NCBI GenBank assembly: GCA_005888115.1
Contig: VBKO01000045.1
Coordinates: 1-50,798 of the forward strand
Source: Deltaproteobacteria bacterium
GTDB taxonomy: Bacteria; Myxococcota; Myxococcia; Myxococcales; 40CM-4-68-19
Direction of reading: 5' to 3'
DNA length: 50,798 nucleotides
The notes under the pieces are model-generated. The model was not told where the DNA came from and did not search any database. It was given only the letters and a program-made list of their open reading frames with translations. Numbering within the stretch: position 1 is the first letter of the stretch; each line of letters begins with the position of its first letter. Shown one piece after another: positions 1 to 7,398 of the stretch. A program made the position numbers and the translations under genes.

Positions 1-1
1 G

Positions 2-856
2 GCGCCCTCCAGTCCGTTCGACCGCGACCGTTTCGAGCGGGGCGTGCGGGCGCTGCAGGACATGGGCTTCGAGCCGCGCTTCGGGGAGGGAGTGCATGCC
101 CGCCATGCGGGGTACCTGGCGGGTCCCGACACGCGCCGCCTCGACGAGCTTCTCCGCGCCTTGCGCGATCCGTCGGCGCGCGCCATCGTGCTCGCCCGGG
201 GCGGGTACGGCCTGTTGCGCATCGCCCGGAGCATTCCGCCGCAGGAGCCGATCGCGAAGCCGGTGGTGGGCTACAGCGACGCGACCGTCCTGCACGAGCT
301 GTGGTGGCGCGCCAAGATGCCCAGCGTGCACGGCCCCATGTGTACCCAGCTCGCCGACGACGCGACCGCGCTGGCGCGGCTGCGGGCGCTCCTCTACGGC
401 GCCGTGCCCGAGCCGTTGCGCTGGACCGCGCGAACGGTGCGGCCTGGCCGCGCGGAAGGTCCCCTGCGTGGAGGCAACCTGGCGGTCCTCGCGTCGCTGT
501 GCGGCACACCTCTGCAGCCGAGCTTCCGCGAGGCCATCGTCCTGCTCGAGGACCTGAACGAGCCTCCCTACCGCCTGGACCGGCTCTGCACCCAGCTCCT
601 TCTCTCCGGCGCGTTCGAGGGAGCCGTGGGGTTCGTGGTCGGCGACCTCGCGGCCGAAGGGGAGGAGAACGACGGGCGCGACGAAGCCGTCGGGGAGCGC
701 CTCGCCACGCTGGGCGTACCGGTCGTTCTCGGCGGCCCCTTCGGACACGCCGGCCGGAACCAGCCGGTCGCCTTCGGGATCCCGCACACCCTCGACGCCG
801 ACGAGGGCGCGCTCGTCCAGATCGACCCGATGCTGGAAAAGCGCGGCCGCGTCTGA
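2..856 (+). CDS. LD-carboxypeptidase (peptidase S66, LdcA/MccF-like), 5' end cut by window
   Basis: Cytoplasmic serine peptidase of family S66, which removes the terminal D-Ala from murein tetrapeptides during peptidoglycan recycling. The reading frame is open from base 2 and already reads APSSPFDRDRFERG, a typical segment just after the N-terminus of this family, so only a few codons are missing. Family landmarks are visible: ARGGYG, then the nucleophile Ser in GYSDAT (about base 275), a Glu in the LLEDLNEPPYR segment, and the His in PFGHAGRN near the C-terminus, which together match the Ser-Glu-His triad. The next gene, 24 bases downstream, is mpl, which uses the tripeptide this enzyme would make; that supports an LD-carboxypeptidase role over a microcin-immunity (MccF) role. 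The true start lies outside the window. Confidence 0.9.
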   Translation, partial: APSSPFDRDRFERGVRALQDMGFEPRFGEGVHARHAGYLAGPDTRRLDELLRALRDPSARAIVLARGGYGLLRIARSIPPQEPIAKPVVGYSDATVLHELWWRAKMPSVHGPMCTQLADDATALARLRALLYGAVPEPLRWTARTVRPGRAEGPLRGGNLAVLASLCGTPLQPSFREAIVLLEDLNEPPYRLDRLCTQLLLSGAFEGAVGFVVGDLAAEGEENDGRDEAVGERLATLGVPVVLGGPFGHAGRNQPVAFGIPHTLDADEGALVQIDPMLEKRGRV

Positions 857-880
857 CGCCGTGTTACGGTCCGCGGCGCG

Positions 881-2284
881 ATGAACGTCTACCTTCTCGG
901 CATCGCCGGCACCGGGATGGGCTCGTTCGCGGGCTTGCTGCGCGCCGCCGGCCACCAGGTTTCCGGCTCGGACGAGAACGTCTACCCGCCCATGTCCGAC
1001 AAGCTGGCCGAATGGCGGATCAAGACGTACACGCCGTACGCCGCGGCGAACCTCGAGGCGGCGAAGCCGGACCTGGCCGTGGTCGGGAACGTCATTCGCG
1101 CGGAAAACCCGGAAGCCAAGGCGCTACGGCGGCGCGGCATCCCGCACATGAGCTTCCCCGAAGCGCTCGAGGAGCTGTTTCTTGCTTCGCGCCACCCCGT
1201 CGTCGTCACCGGCACGCATGGGAAGACGACGGCGACCAGCCTGCTCGCGCAGGTGCTGCACCACGCAGGGCGCGATCCGAGCCTGCTGGTCGGAGGCGTG
1301 CCGCTCAACTTCAACGAGGGATTCCGGCTCGGGAAGGGCGAGCACTTCGTCCTCGAAGGCGACGAGTACGACACCGCCTACTTCGACAAGGGGCCCAAGT
1401 TCCTGCACTACCGGCCGCGCACCGCGATCGTCACCGGCGCCGAATTCGATCACGCGGACATCTACCGCGACACTCCGCACTACGAGAGCGCGTTCGAGAA
1501 ATTCTACGCGCTGATGCCGCCCGGCGGTTACGCCGCGGCCTGCTCCACCTTCCCGAACTGGAAGCGGCTCGCCTCGTTCGCGCGCTGCCACGTGGAGAGC
1601 TACAGCTCGAAGGACGGCGCGGAGGCGGACTGGACGGCGCGTCGCGTCTCTCTCGGTCCCGCGGGCGCCTCGTTCGAAGTTGCCTTCCGCGGTTCTCGCG
1701 AGCTCCGCGTCACGCTTCCGGCCGCCGGGCGGCACAACGTGGAGAACGCCCTCGGCGTGTTCGCGGCGTGCCGCGCCCTCGGCCTGCGAGCGGAGGAGAT
1801 CGCGGCGGGCTTCAGCTCCTTCCGCGGAGTGAAGCGCCGGCAAGAGCTGCGCGGAGAGCCGCGCGGCATCGCCGTGATCGACGACTTCGCGCACCACCCG
1901 ACGGCCGTGCGCGAGACGATCGCGGCGGTGGCGGCGCAGTATCCGGGCCGGCGGCTCGTCGCTGTGTTCGAGCCACGCAGCAACACGGCGATGCGCAAGA
2001 TCCACCAGGACGAGTACGCGCATGCCTTCGCCGGAGCGGACGAGGCGCTCATCAGCCAGCCCACCGCCATCGCCAAGGTGCCGGAGTCGGAGCGCGTCGA
2101 CGCCCGGCGGATGGCCGAGGACATCGCCGCGGCAGGTACGCCCGCGCGGTGGATGGAGGGCCCCGACGCGATCGTGGCGCTGCTCGTGCGCGAGGCGCGG
2201 CCGGGCGACGTGATCCTCGCCATGTCGAACGGCAGCTTCGGGGGCCTTCACAAGAAGCTCCTCGACGCCCTGGCGGCGCGATGA
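881..2284 (+). CDS. mpl: UDP-N-acetylmuramate:L-alanyl-gamma-D-glutamyl-meso-diaminopimelate ligase
   Basis: Mur-ligase family enzyme that attaches recycled murein tripeptide directly to UDP-MurNAc with ATP hydrolysis. The 467-residue protein starts MNVYLLGIAGTGMG (N-terminal Rossmann-like UDP-binding domain), has the Mur-ligase ATP loop GTHGKTT at residues 111-117, the metal/substrate segment GDEYDTAYFDKGPKF around 161-176, and the C-terminal domain motif DDFAHHPTAVRET. EYDTAYFDKG is characteristic of Mpl rather than MurC. Length matches the family (about 450-470). Its stop overlaps the ATG of the following phosphatase (ATGA), so the two are probably translationally coupled, and with the upstream LD-carboxypeptidase they form a recycling unit. 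Confidence 0.95.
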   Translation: MNVYLLGIAGTGMGSFAGLLRAAGHQVSGSDENVYPPMSDKLAEWRIKTYTPYAAANLEAAKPDLAVVGNVIRAENPEAKALRRRGIPHMSFPEALEELFLASRHPVVVTGTHGKTTATSLLAQVLHHAGRDPSLLVGGVPLNFNEGFRLGKGEHFVLEGDEYDTAYFDKGPKFLHYRPRTAIVTGAEFDHADIYRDTPHYESAFEKFYALMPPGGYAAACSTFPNWKRLASFARCHVESYSSKDGAEADWTARRVSLGPAGASFEVAFRGSRELRVTLPAAGRHNVENALGVFAACRALGLRAEEIAAGFSSFRGVKRRQELRGEPRGIAVIDDFAHHPTAVRETIAAVAAQYPGRRLVAVFEPRSNTAMRKIHQDEYAHAFAGADEALISQPTAIAKVPESERVDARRMAEDIAAAGTPARWMEGPDAIVALLVREARPGDVILAMSNGSFGGLHKKLLDALAAR

Positions 2285-3069
2285 CGCCCGCCGAGCTGGA
2301 GCGCATCTGCGTGGCAGCGGCGCAGGCCGGCGCGCGGGTCCTTCGCGAGCTGTTCGACAAGCCGCGCGAGATCGCCCTCAAGGGGCGCATCGATCTCGTC
2401 ACCGATGCCGATCGCGCGGCGGAAGAGCGCATCCTCGGGCTGCTGCGCGAGCGCGCGCCTGGCGCCGCCGTGCTGGCCGAGGAGAGCGGCGAGAGCGGGC
2501 GCGGCGAGCTGCGCTTCATCGTCGACCCGCTGGACGGCACCACCAACTACGCGCACGGCCTGCCGCTGTTCGCCTGCACGGTCGCCGCGGAAGTCGCGGG
2601 GGAGCTGGTCGCGGGCTGCACCGTCGACCCGATGCGCGCGGAGACGTTCCGCGGACACCGCGGAGGGGGCGCCTTCGTCGGAGCGCGCAGGCTGTCGGTG
2701 TCGAACGCAACCAGCCTGGACGAGGCAGTGGTCTGCACCGGTTTCCCGTATGGGCACCGCAACCACCTGCCCGAGATGGTCGCCGCGTTCGGACGCTTCA
2801 CCGAGCTGGCGCGCGGCACTCGCCGGTTGGGCAGCGCGGCGCTGGACCTGGCCTACGTCGCTGCCGGCCGGCTGGACGTCTTCTGGGAGCAGGGCCTCAA
2901 ACCGTGGGACATCGCCGCCGGCATCGTCATGGTCCGCGAAGCGGGCGGCCTCGCCACCCGCTTCGACGGCTCCCCGCTGGCCATCCCGGACGGCGAGATC
3001 CTCGCCTGCACCCCGTCTCTACGCGATGCCGCCCGCGAGGTCCTGCGCGAAGCCCGTTCCCGCCACTGA
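2281..3069 (+). CDS. suhB: Inositol monophosphatase family protein (SuhB-like)
   Basis: Mg-dependent phosphatase of the IMPase/FIG superfamily, 262 residues. The metal-binding signatures are intact: DLVTDADRAAEE (residues 39-49), EES (67-69), VDPLDGTTNYAHG (81-93) and the C-terminal KPWDIAAG. The ATG at 2281 overlaps the mpl stop codon by four bases, which fixes the start; the open frame extends much further upstream but only as an antisense-type shadow of mpl. The natural substrate could be inositol-1-phosphate or another sugar phosphate; the sequence does not decide between SuhB and other IMPase paralogues. Its place behind mpl suggests co-transcription, not necessarily a shared pathway. 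Confidence 0.9.
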   Translation: MTPAELERICVAAAQAGARVLRELFDKPREIALKGRIDLVTDADRAAEERILGLLRERAPGAAVLAEESGESGRGELRFIVDPLDGTTNYAHGLPLFACTVAAEVAGELVAGCTVDPMRAETFRGHRGGGAFVGARRLSVSNATSLDEAVVCTGFPYGHRNHLPEMVAAFGRFTELARGTRRLGSAALDLAYVAAGRLDVFWEQGLKPWDIAAGIVMVREAGGLATRFDGSPLAIPDGEILACTPSLRDAAREVLREARSRH

Positions 3070-3108
3070 CGGGGACTGGAAGCGCTTCGCGGGAAACGCA
3101 GTCGGTCC

Positions 3109-3663
3109 TTACTTCGACTGGTACGAGGCGGGGATGGCCGTCAGGTCGTCGCGGCGGTTCTGGCGCCAGGCTTCCTCGTCGTGGCCGGCGGCCTTCGGCT
3201 TCTGGTCTCCAAAGCTGATCGCCGTGAGCTGCCTGTCGTGCGCCCCCATCGACGTCAGGTAACGCTTGGCCGCGTCCGCGCGGCGCTGCCCGAGGGCGAG
3301 GTTGTACTGCTCGGAGCCGCGCTCATCGCAGTTCCCCTCGATGCGCACCTTCAGGTCCGGGTACTTCGCCAGCACGGTGCCGACGGCCGAGAGCTTGTCC
3401 TTCGCCTCGCTCGTCAGCGTCGACGAATCGAACTCGAAGAAGACGCTCACGTTGCGCAGCGCCTCCATGGCCCTCTCCAGCTCGGCCTGGCCCTGGGCGT
3501 TGTTGGTATCGGTCGCCGGAGCGGGCTTCGCCGCCTCCACGGCGGGCTTCGCCTCCGCGTTGTTCGCCTGCGCGTCGGGCTTGGGCTGCGCGCCGGAGCA
3601 GGCCGTGAGACCGGCGGCGAGCGAGATCGAAATCACGTGATCAGTCAGCTTCTTGAACCGCAT
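3109..3663 (-). CDS. pal: Peptidoglycan-associated lipoprotein Pal (OmpA-C domain)
   Basis: Outer-membrane lipoprotein that ties the outer membrane to peptidoglycan as part of Tol-Pal. The 184-residue protein has a short signal peptide ending in a lipobox (GLTAC, lipid-bearing Cys22), then an Ala/Pro/Lys-rich linker to about residue 60, then an OmpA-like domain: VFFEFDSSTLT, the peptidoglycan-binding segment IEGNCDERGSEQYNLALGQR (where the family usually has GHTDERG or GNCDERG), and RRADAAKRYL. A strong Shine-Dalgarno (AGGAGG, five bases before the ATG) supports the start at 3663. The gene stands alone here, with no tolB or tolQR next to it, and converges on the suhB-like gene 39 bases away. 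Confidence 0.92.
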   Translation of the reverse strand: MRFKKLTDHVISISLAAGLTACSGAQPKPDAQANNAEAKPAVEAAKPAPATDTNNAQGQAELERAMEALRNVSVFFEFDSSTLTSEAKDKLSAVGTVLAKYPDLKVRIEGNCDERGSEQYNLALGQRRADAAKRYLTSMGAHDRQLTAISFGDQKPKAAGHDEEAWRQNRRDDLTAIPASYQSK

Positions 3664-3922
3664 GAGGTCCTCCTCGGGGTGACGCGCCTTGGAACATCGC
3701 GCTGCGCTGTTCTATGCCAACGCTGTCTCGCATATACTTTGCCCTCAAACAATACCACTCGCGAAACCCCCGGGCTCATACATCGCCCCACACGGACTCC
3801 CTGCGCAAGTGTGCGGGATCGCTCGCTTCGCGCCAGCGCTGCCGCCAGACTCGACCTCGGAAGCGCTGCGCTCCGAAAGGCGTAGCGCCGCCCCATCCGC
3901 GGCGGCTAGGCTCGGCACAGGC

Positions 3923-5263
3923 GTGGAGCGGCGCACCAGACTGCAGGCAGGACTTGCCCTGACGGGCGTGCTGCTCGGGACGATGCTGCAGGCGGTCGAC
4001 GGCAGCATCGTCAACGTCGCCATCCCGCAGATCCAGAACGAGCTCGGGGCCTCGCTGGCTACCGTCGGCTGGGTAGTGACCGGGTACGCGCTGGCCAGCC
4101 TGATCGCGATGCCGCTCTCCGCTGGCGTCGCCGCGCGCGTAGGCGTGCGGGCGTACTTCGTCGCCCAGGTGGCGACCTTCACCCTCGCCTCCGTCGCCTG
4201 CGCCGCCTCGCGAAGCGCCCCGACCCTCATCGCCTTCCGCATCCTGCAGGGGTTCTCGGCCGGCGGGCTGTTGCCGCTCTCGCAGGGCATCCTCATGTCG
4301 CTCTATCCGGGCGAGCGCCGCGGGACCGCGGTCGCCCTGGTGGGCGTGGCCGCCGTGCTGGGCCCGCTCTTCGGGCCGCCCCTGGGAGGCGTGCTCACCG
4401 ACCACTTCGGATGGCCGACGATCTTCTGGGTCAACGTCCCGCTGGGCCTTTTGAGCCTGCTCTTGCTGCGCAATCTCCAGGTGCAGCCCGCTCCCCGCCC
4501 CGAGGGCTTGGATCTGCGCGGCGCGACGCTCCTCGCGGCGGCGCTCATCTCGCTGCAGCTCGGTTGCGCGCACCGGGCGTGGCTGCTCGCCCCCGCACTG
4601 CTTTTCGGCTGGCTCTTCGTCAAGCGCGAGCGCACCGCCCGTTCTCCGGCGGTCGACCTGTCGGTGCTGCGATACCGTCCCTTGGCCGGCACCCTGGCCG
4701 CGGCGCCGCTGTACGGCATCGGCCTGTATGCGAGCATCTTCCTCATCCCCTTGCTGTTCGAGCGCCAGCTCTCGATGACGGCCGCGACGACGGGCCTCGC
4801 CCTGGCGGTCGGCGCGGTGACGAGCGGCGTCCTGATCGTCTGCGCGCAGCCGCTCCTCTCGCGGTTTCGCGCCCGCTCGCTGTGCGCCGCGGGAGCGGTG
4901 CTGTTCGCGCTGGCCATGCTGCTCCTGGCGCGGATCGCGCTGCGCTCCTCGGGCGACGTGTACTTCCCTCAAGCCCTCCGCGGCGCCGGGACGGGCCTCC
5001 TGTACATCGGCATGAACGGATTCGCGTTCGAGGGGATCGACGGCCACGATCTCTCCACCTCGGCGAGCCTGTTCTACATGCTGCGCCAGTTGGGCGGCAC
5101 CGCGGGCGTCGCCCTCGCCGCCTCCGCGCTGGACGGATTCGGGCAGACCGGAATGGTTGCGGCGCTGGTGGTGCTGGCAGTGGCCGCGCCGCTCTCGCTG
5201 GTCCCGATGGCTGCTGCGAACCGCCGCGCGAGCGCCGAGGAGCAGGCGCGCGTCAGCGCGTGA
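3923..5263 (+). CDS. MFS transporter, DHA2 (14-TM, EmrB/QacA-type) family
   Basis: Inner-membrane proton-driven efflux permease of the 14-transmembrane drug:H+ antiporter-2 type. About fourteen hydrophobic segments can be counted from LALTGVLLGTMLQAVDGSIVNVAIPQI to the final MVAALVVLAVAAPLSLVP. The DHA2 signature around LDxTIVNVAIP appears as AVDGSIVNVAIPQI, and motif C is visible in GVAAVLGPLFGPPLGGVL. The open frame extends to base 3689, but that N-terminal part reads like non-coding sequence and hydrophobicity only begins after the GTG at 3923, so I place the start there (446 residues). No obvious Shine-Dalgarno supports it, so the start is uncertain. The substrate cannot be read from the sequence. 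The 3' end overlaps the convergent TauE gene by 11 bases. Confidence 0.88.
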   Translation: MERRTRLQAGLALTGVLLGTMLQAVDGSIVNVAIPQIQNELGASLATVGWVVTGYALASLIAMPLSAGVAARVGVRAYFVAQVATFTLASVACAASRSAPTLIAFRILQGFSAGGLLPLSQGILMSLYPGERRGTAVALVGVAAVLGPLFGPPLGGVLTDHFGWPTIFWVNVPLGLLSLLLLRNLQVQPAPRPEGLDLRGATLLAAALISLQLGCAHRAWLLAPALLFGWLFVKRERTARSPAVDLSVLRYRPLAGTLAAAPLYGIGLYASIFLIPLLFERQLSMTAATTGLALAVGAVTSGVLIVCAQPLLSRFRARSLCAAGAVLFALAMLLLARIALRSSGDVYFPQALRGAGTGLLYIGMNGFAFEGIDGHDLSTSASLFYMLRQLGGTAGVALAASALDGFGQTGMVAALVVLAVAAPLSLVPMAAANRRASAEEQARVSA

Positions 5264-6032
5264 CCGCGAGGTATACGCCGATGGCGATGCCCACGCAGGC
5301 CGCGACCCCGCGCAGCGCCGTTGCTGGGAGCCGGCGCGCCACCCGCACTCCCGCCCAGCCCCCGACGACCGATCCGAGCGCGAGAGGAAGCGCGGCGTGG
5401 AAGTCGAGCGCTCCGGTGGGGTGCAGCGCTTCCAGCGCGATGAAGGTGAGCGCCGCCACCGCGTTGTTGATCATCGCGTTCAGGATGCGGAGCGCATTCA
5501 GCTCCCCGATCGGCCGCGGCAAGAGGAGCCCCATCGCGGCAAGAAACGGGATGCCCTGGGCGGCGCCGAAGTAGCCGCCGTAAATCGATACTCCGAACGG
5601 GACCACGACCGTCGCGGCGGGGTACCCATGTTCCGGGCGGTGCCGCGCCAGCCACCGGTTCACCAGCGGCTGGACCGCGATCAGGACTGCCGAGACGACC
5701 AGGAGCCACGGGACGACGCGGGCGAAGACGCGCCCGCCCAGGCTGAGCAGCAGCCACGCACCCAGCACGCCGCCCAGCGCCGACGGGAGGAGCTGGCGGC
5801 GCGCATCGCGCCGCAGGCCGGCGGACAGCTCGCGCCAGTACCCACCGGTAGATGCGATGATCCCGGGGAGCAGGCCCACCGTGCAGGTCGTATTCGCTAC
5901 CAGGGGGGAGAGATGCGCGACGCCGATGAGCACCGGAAACGCGAGCAGGGTCCCGCCGCCGGCCGCGGCATTCACGCTGCCGGCCAGGAGGCCGGCCAGG
6001 AAGATCCACAGGTCCGTCGGCACGGCCCGCAT
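5253..6032 (-). CDS. Sulfite exporter TauE/SafE family permease (DUF81)
   Basis: Integral membrane protein of 259 residues with seven to eight predicted TM helices, the usual TauE/SafE size. The N-terminal LLAGSVNAAAGGGTLLAFPVL and the repeated FGVSIYGGYFGAAQGIPFLAAMGL segment are the two duplicated Gly-rich TauE motifs. Family members export sulfite, sulfoacetate or other organosulfur anions; the actual substrate here is unknown. It is transcribed convergently to the MFS exporter with an 11-base tail overlap, and no sulfur-metabolism gene is adjacent. Confidence 0.9.
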   Translation of the reverse strand: MRAVPTDLWIFLAGLLAGSVNAAAGGGTLLAFPVLIGVAHLSPLVANTTCTVGLLPGIIASTGGYWRELSAGLRRDARRQLLPSALGGVLGAWLLLSLGGRVFARVVPWLLVVSAVLIAVQPLVNRWLARHRPEHGYPAATVVVPFGVSIYGGYFGAAQGIPFLAAMGLLLPRPIGELNALRILNAMINNAVAALTFIALEALHPTGALDFHAALPLALGSVVGGWAGVRVARRLPATALRGVAACVGIAIGVYLAVTR

Positions 6033-6100
6033 CCTCGCTCAACGCGCGGAAAACGGAAGCTCCGCGAGTGAGGAGTCGCGGGAGGACCTGCGCCGATCCC

Positions 6101-6382
6101 TCAGACGGTGCGGCGGCGGCCGCCCGCGAGCGCCAGGTAGGCCCAGAGGACGATGATCGCGCCGATGATCGACGAGATCCAGCCGCCGGGCGTGAAGCCC
6201 CAGCTGCCGTCCGCGGCCGATCGGTTGCCGAACAGCGCGTGCCCGATGAGTCCGCCCACCAGCGAGCCGACCATGCCCAGCACGGCGGTAGAGAGCCAGC
6301 CCATCTGCTGGCGGCCCGGAAAGACGGCCCGGGCGATGAGGCCGATGACGAGGCCGAAGATCAGGAATCCAATGATGCTCAT
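6101..6382 (-). CDS. GlsB/YeaQ/YmgE family stress-associated membrane protein
   Basis: A 93-residue, glycine-rich membrane protein of the transglycosylase-associated (GlsB/YeaQ/YmgE) family, with three predicted TM helices: IIGFLIFGLVIGLIARAVFPG, WLSTAVLGMVGSLVGGLIGHALFG and WISSIIGAIIVLWAYLAL. The order and the ARxxxPGxQxMGW motif after helix 1 match the family closely. The start is the ATG giving MSIIGF; the longer open frame upstream is not protein-like. The biochemical role is not established in the family beyond an association with general stress. It lies between two other membrane-protein genes on the same strand. Confidence 0.88.
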   Translation of the reverse strand: MSIIGFLIFGLVIGLIARAVFPGRQQMGWLSTAVLGMVGSLVGGLIGHALFGNRSAADGSWGFTPGGWISSIIGAIIVLWAYLALAGGRRRTV

Positions 6383-6485
6383 GCGTGCTTCTCCCCGAAG
6401 AGGTCTGGCCACAACGTATGCACGGCGAGTACGCCCCCGCCTGCCCGCGCGGCCGGAGGGCGTCGGCGGGCGGTGCGGCAGGACC

Positions 6486-7019
6486 TCAGCGCACCCGCAC
6501 GGCGTAGCGCAAACGCGCGATCGCGATGAGCGCGAGTCCGATCGCCGCGCCCAGTACCCAGCCCGCGACCACGTCGGACGGGTAGTGCACCCCGAGGTAG
6601 ACCCGGGAGACGCCCACCAGCAGCGCGATAGCCAGGGCGAGCGGTGCGAGCGCCGGCGCCGCCCAGCTGACCACGGCGGCAGCGGCCGCTGTGTCCGCCG
6701 CGTGCGCGGAGGGGAACGACTTGCCCGATCCACAGCCAAGCGGCGCGCGGACAGAAGCGAGCGAGTGGCACGGCCGCTCGCGGTCGATGGCCGGCTTCAC
6801 CACGCGCACGGAAACCAGGTCGGCGACACCCACTGCGACGAGGAGGAGCGCGGCCGCCACCCAGCGATGCGGGGAACGCACGCCCAGGTACACGGCGAAC
6901 GCGGCGGCGAGCGTCAGCAACAGACCGCGATTCGACGCTGCCGCCATGACGTGGTCCAGCGCCGGCGACGCATGGTCGTTGACCAGGCGCAAGAACTGGA
7001 GATCCAAGGGCGACGCCAC
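6486..7019 (-). CDS. PAP2-family phosphatase (membrane lipid phosphatase)
   Basis: Membrane phosphatase of the PAP2 / undecaprenyl-pyrophosphate phosphatase type. The three-part active site is complete: KPAIDRERP (KxxxxxxRP), SFPSAH (PSGH-like) and SRVYLGVHYPSDVVAGW (SRxxxxxHxxxD). The hydrophobic helices between them fit the six-helix fold. The start chosen is the GTG at 7019 (177 residues), which puts the conserved LVNDHASPALDHVM helix near the N-terminus; the open frame continues upstream over the divergent yggX gene but without family similarity. A role in recycling undecaprenyl pyrophosphate or in lipid dephosphorylation is likely; the sequence does not say which. Confidence 0.85.
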   Translation of the reverse strand: MASPLDLQFLRLVNDHASPALDHVMAAASNRGLLLTLAAAFAVYLGVRSPHRWVAAALLLVAVGVADLVSVRVVKPAIDRERPCHSLASVRAPLGCGSGKSFPSAHAADTAAAAAVVSWAAPALAPLALAIALLVGVSRVYLGVHYPSDVVAGWVLGAAIGLALIAIARLRYAVRVR

Positions 7020-7107
7020 GTCCGGGACGGTATCATGCCGGCGCCTGCCCGCTCGCCTGCCGCCGCGCGGCGAGCCGTGAGGCGATCTCGGTGATACACA
7101 AAGCGGC

Positions 7108-7113
7108 AGGAGG
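7108..7113 (+). promoter_or_regulatory. Shine-Dalgarno AGGAGG that fixes the yggX start
   Basis: A perfect AGGAGG lies five bases before the ATG at 7119. It overlaps the in-frame GTG at 7113 that would otherwise extend the protein by two residues, so it selects the ATG. Confidence 0.8.
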
Positions 7114-7118
7114 TGCCG

Positions 7119-7397
7119 ATGGCGCGGATGGTGAAGTGCGTCAAGCTCCAGCGCGAGCTGCCCGGCCTGGAGTTCAAACCGTTCCCCAACGACCTGGGGC
7201 AGCGCATCTACGAGAGCGTCTCCCAGGAGGCCTGGAAGATGTGGCTGGAGCATTTCAAGATGATCATGAACGAGTACCGGCTCGCCGGCGGAAGCGAGCA
7301 GGCGAACCAGATCCTCTTCGACCAGGCGGAGAAGTACTTCTTCGGGGAAGGCGCGGCGCTCCCGCCCGACTACAAGCCGCCGCAGGCCAAGGGGTAG
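7119..7397 (+). CDS. yggX: Oxidative damage protection protein / Fe(II)-trafficking protein YggX
   Basis: Small cytoplasmic protein of 92 residues implicated in protecting Fe-S clusters from oxidants. The signature is clear: [52 protein letters not shown], which contains the conserved Cys, the PxPG-like motif as [10 protein letters not shown], the GQRIYENVS-like helix and the W..W..H/QTMLINE region. Length matches the family (about 90). It ends two bases before the GTG of the radical SAM gene, so the two are very likely co-transcribed. An iron/Fe-S maintenance gene directly in front of an oxygen-sensitive [4Fe-4S] radical SAM enzyme is a sensible pairing, though that link is inference. Confidence 0.93.
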   Translation: MARMVKCVKLQRELPGLEFKPFPNDLGQRIYESVSQEAWKMWLEHFKMIMNEYRLAGGSEQANQILFDQAEKYFFGEGAALPPDYKPPQAKG

Positions 7398-7398
7398 G

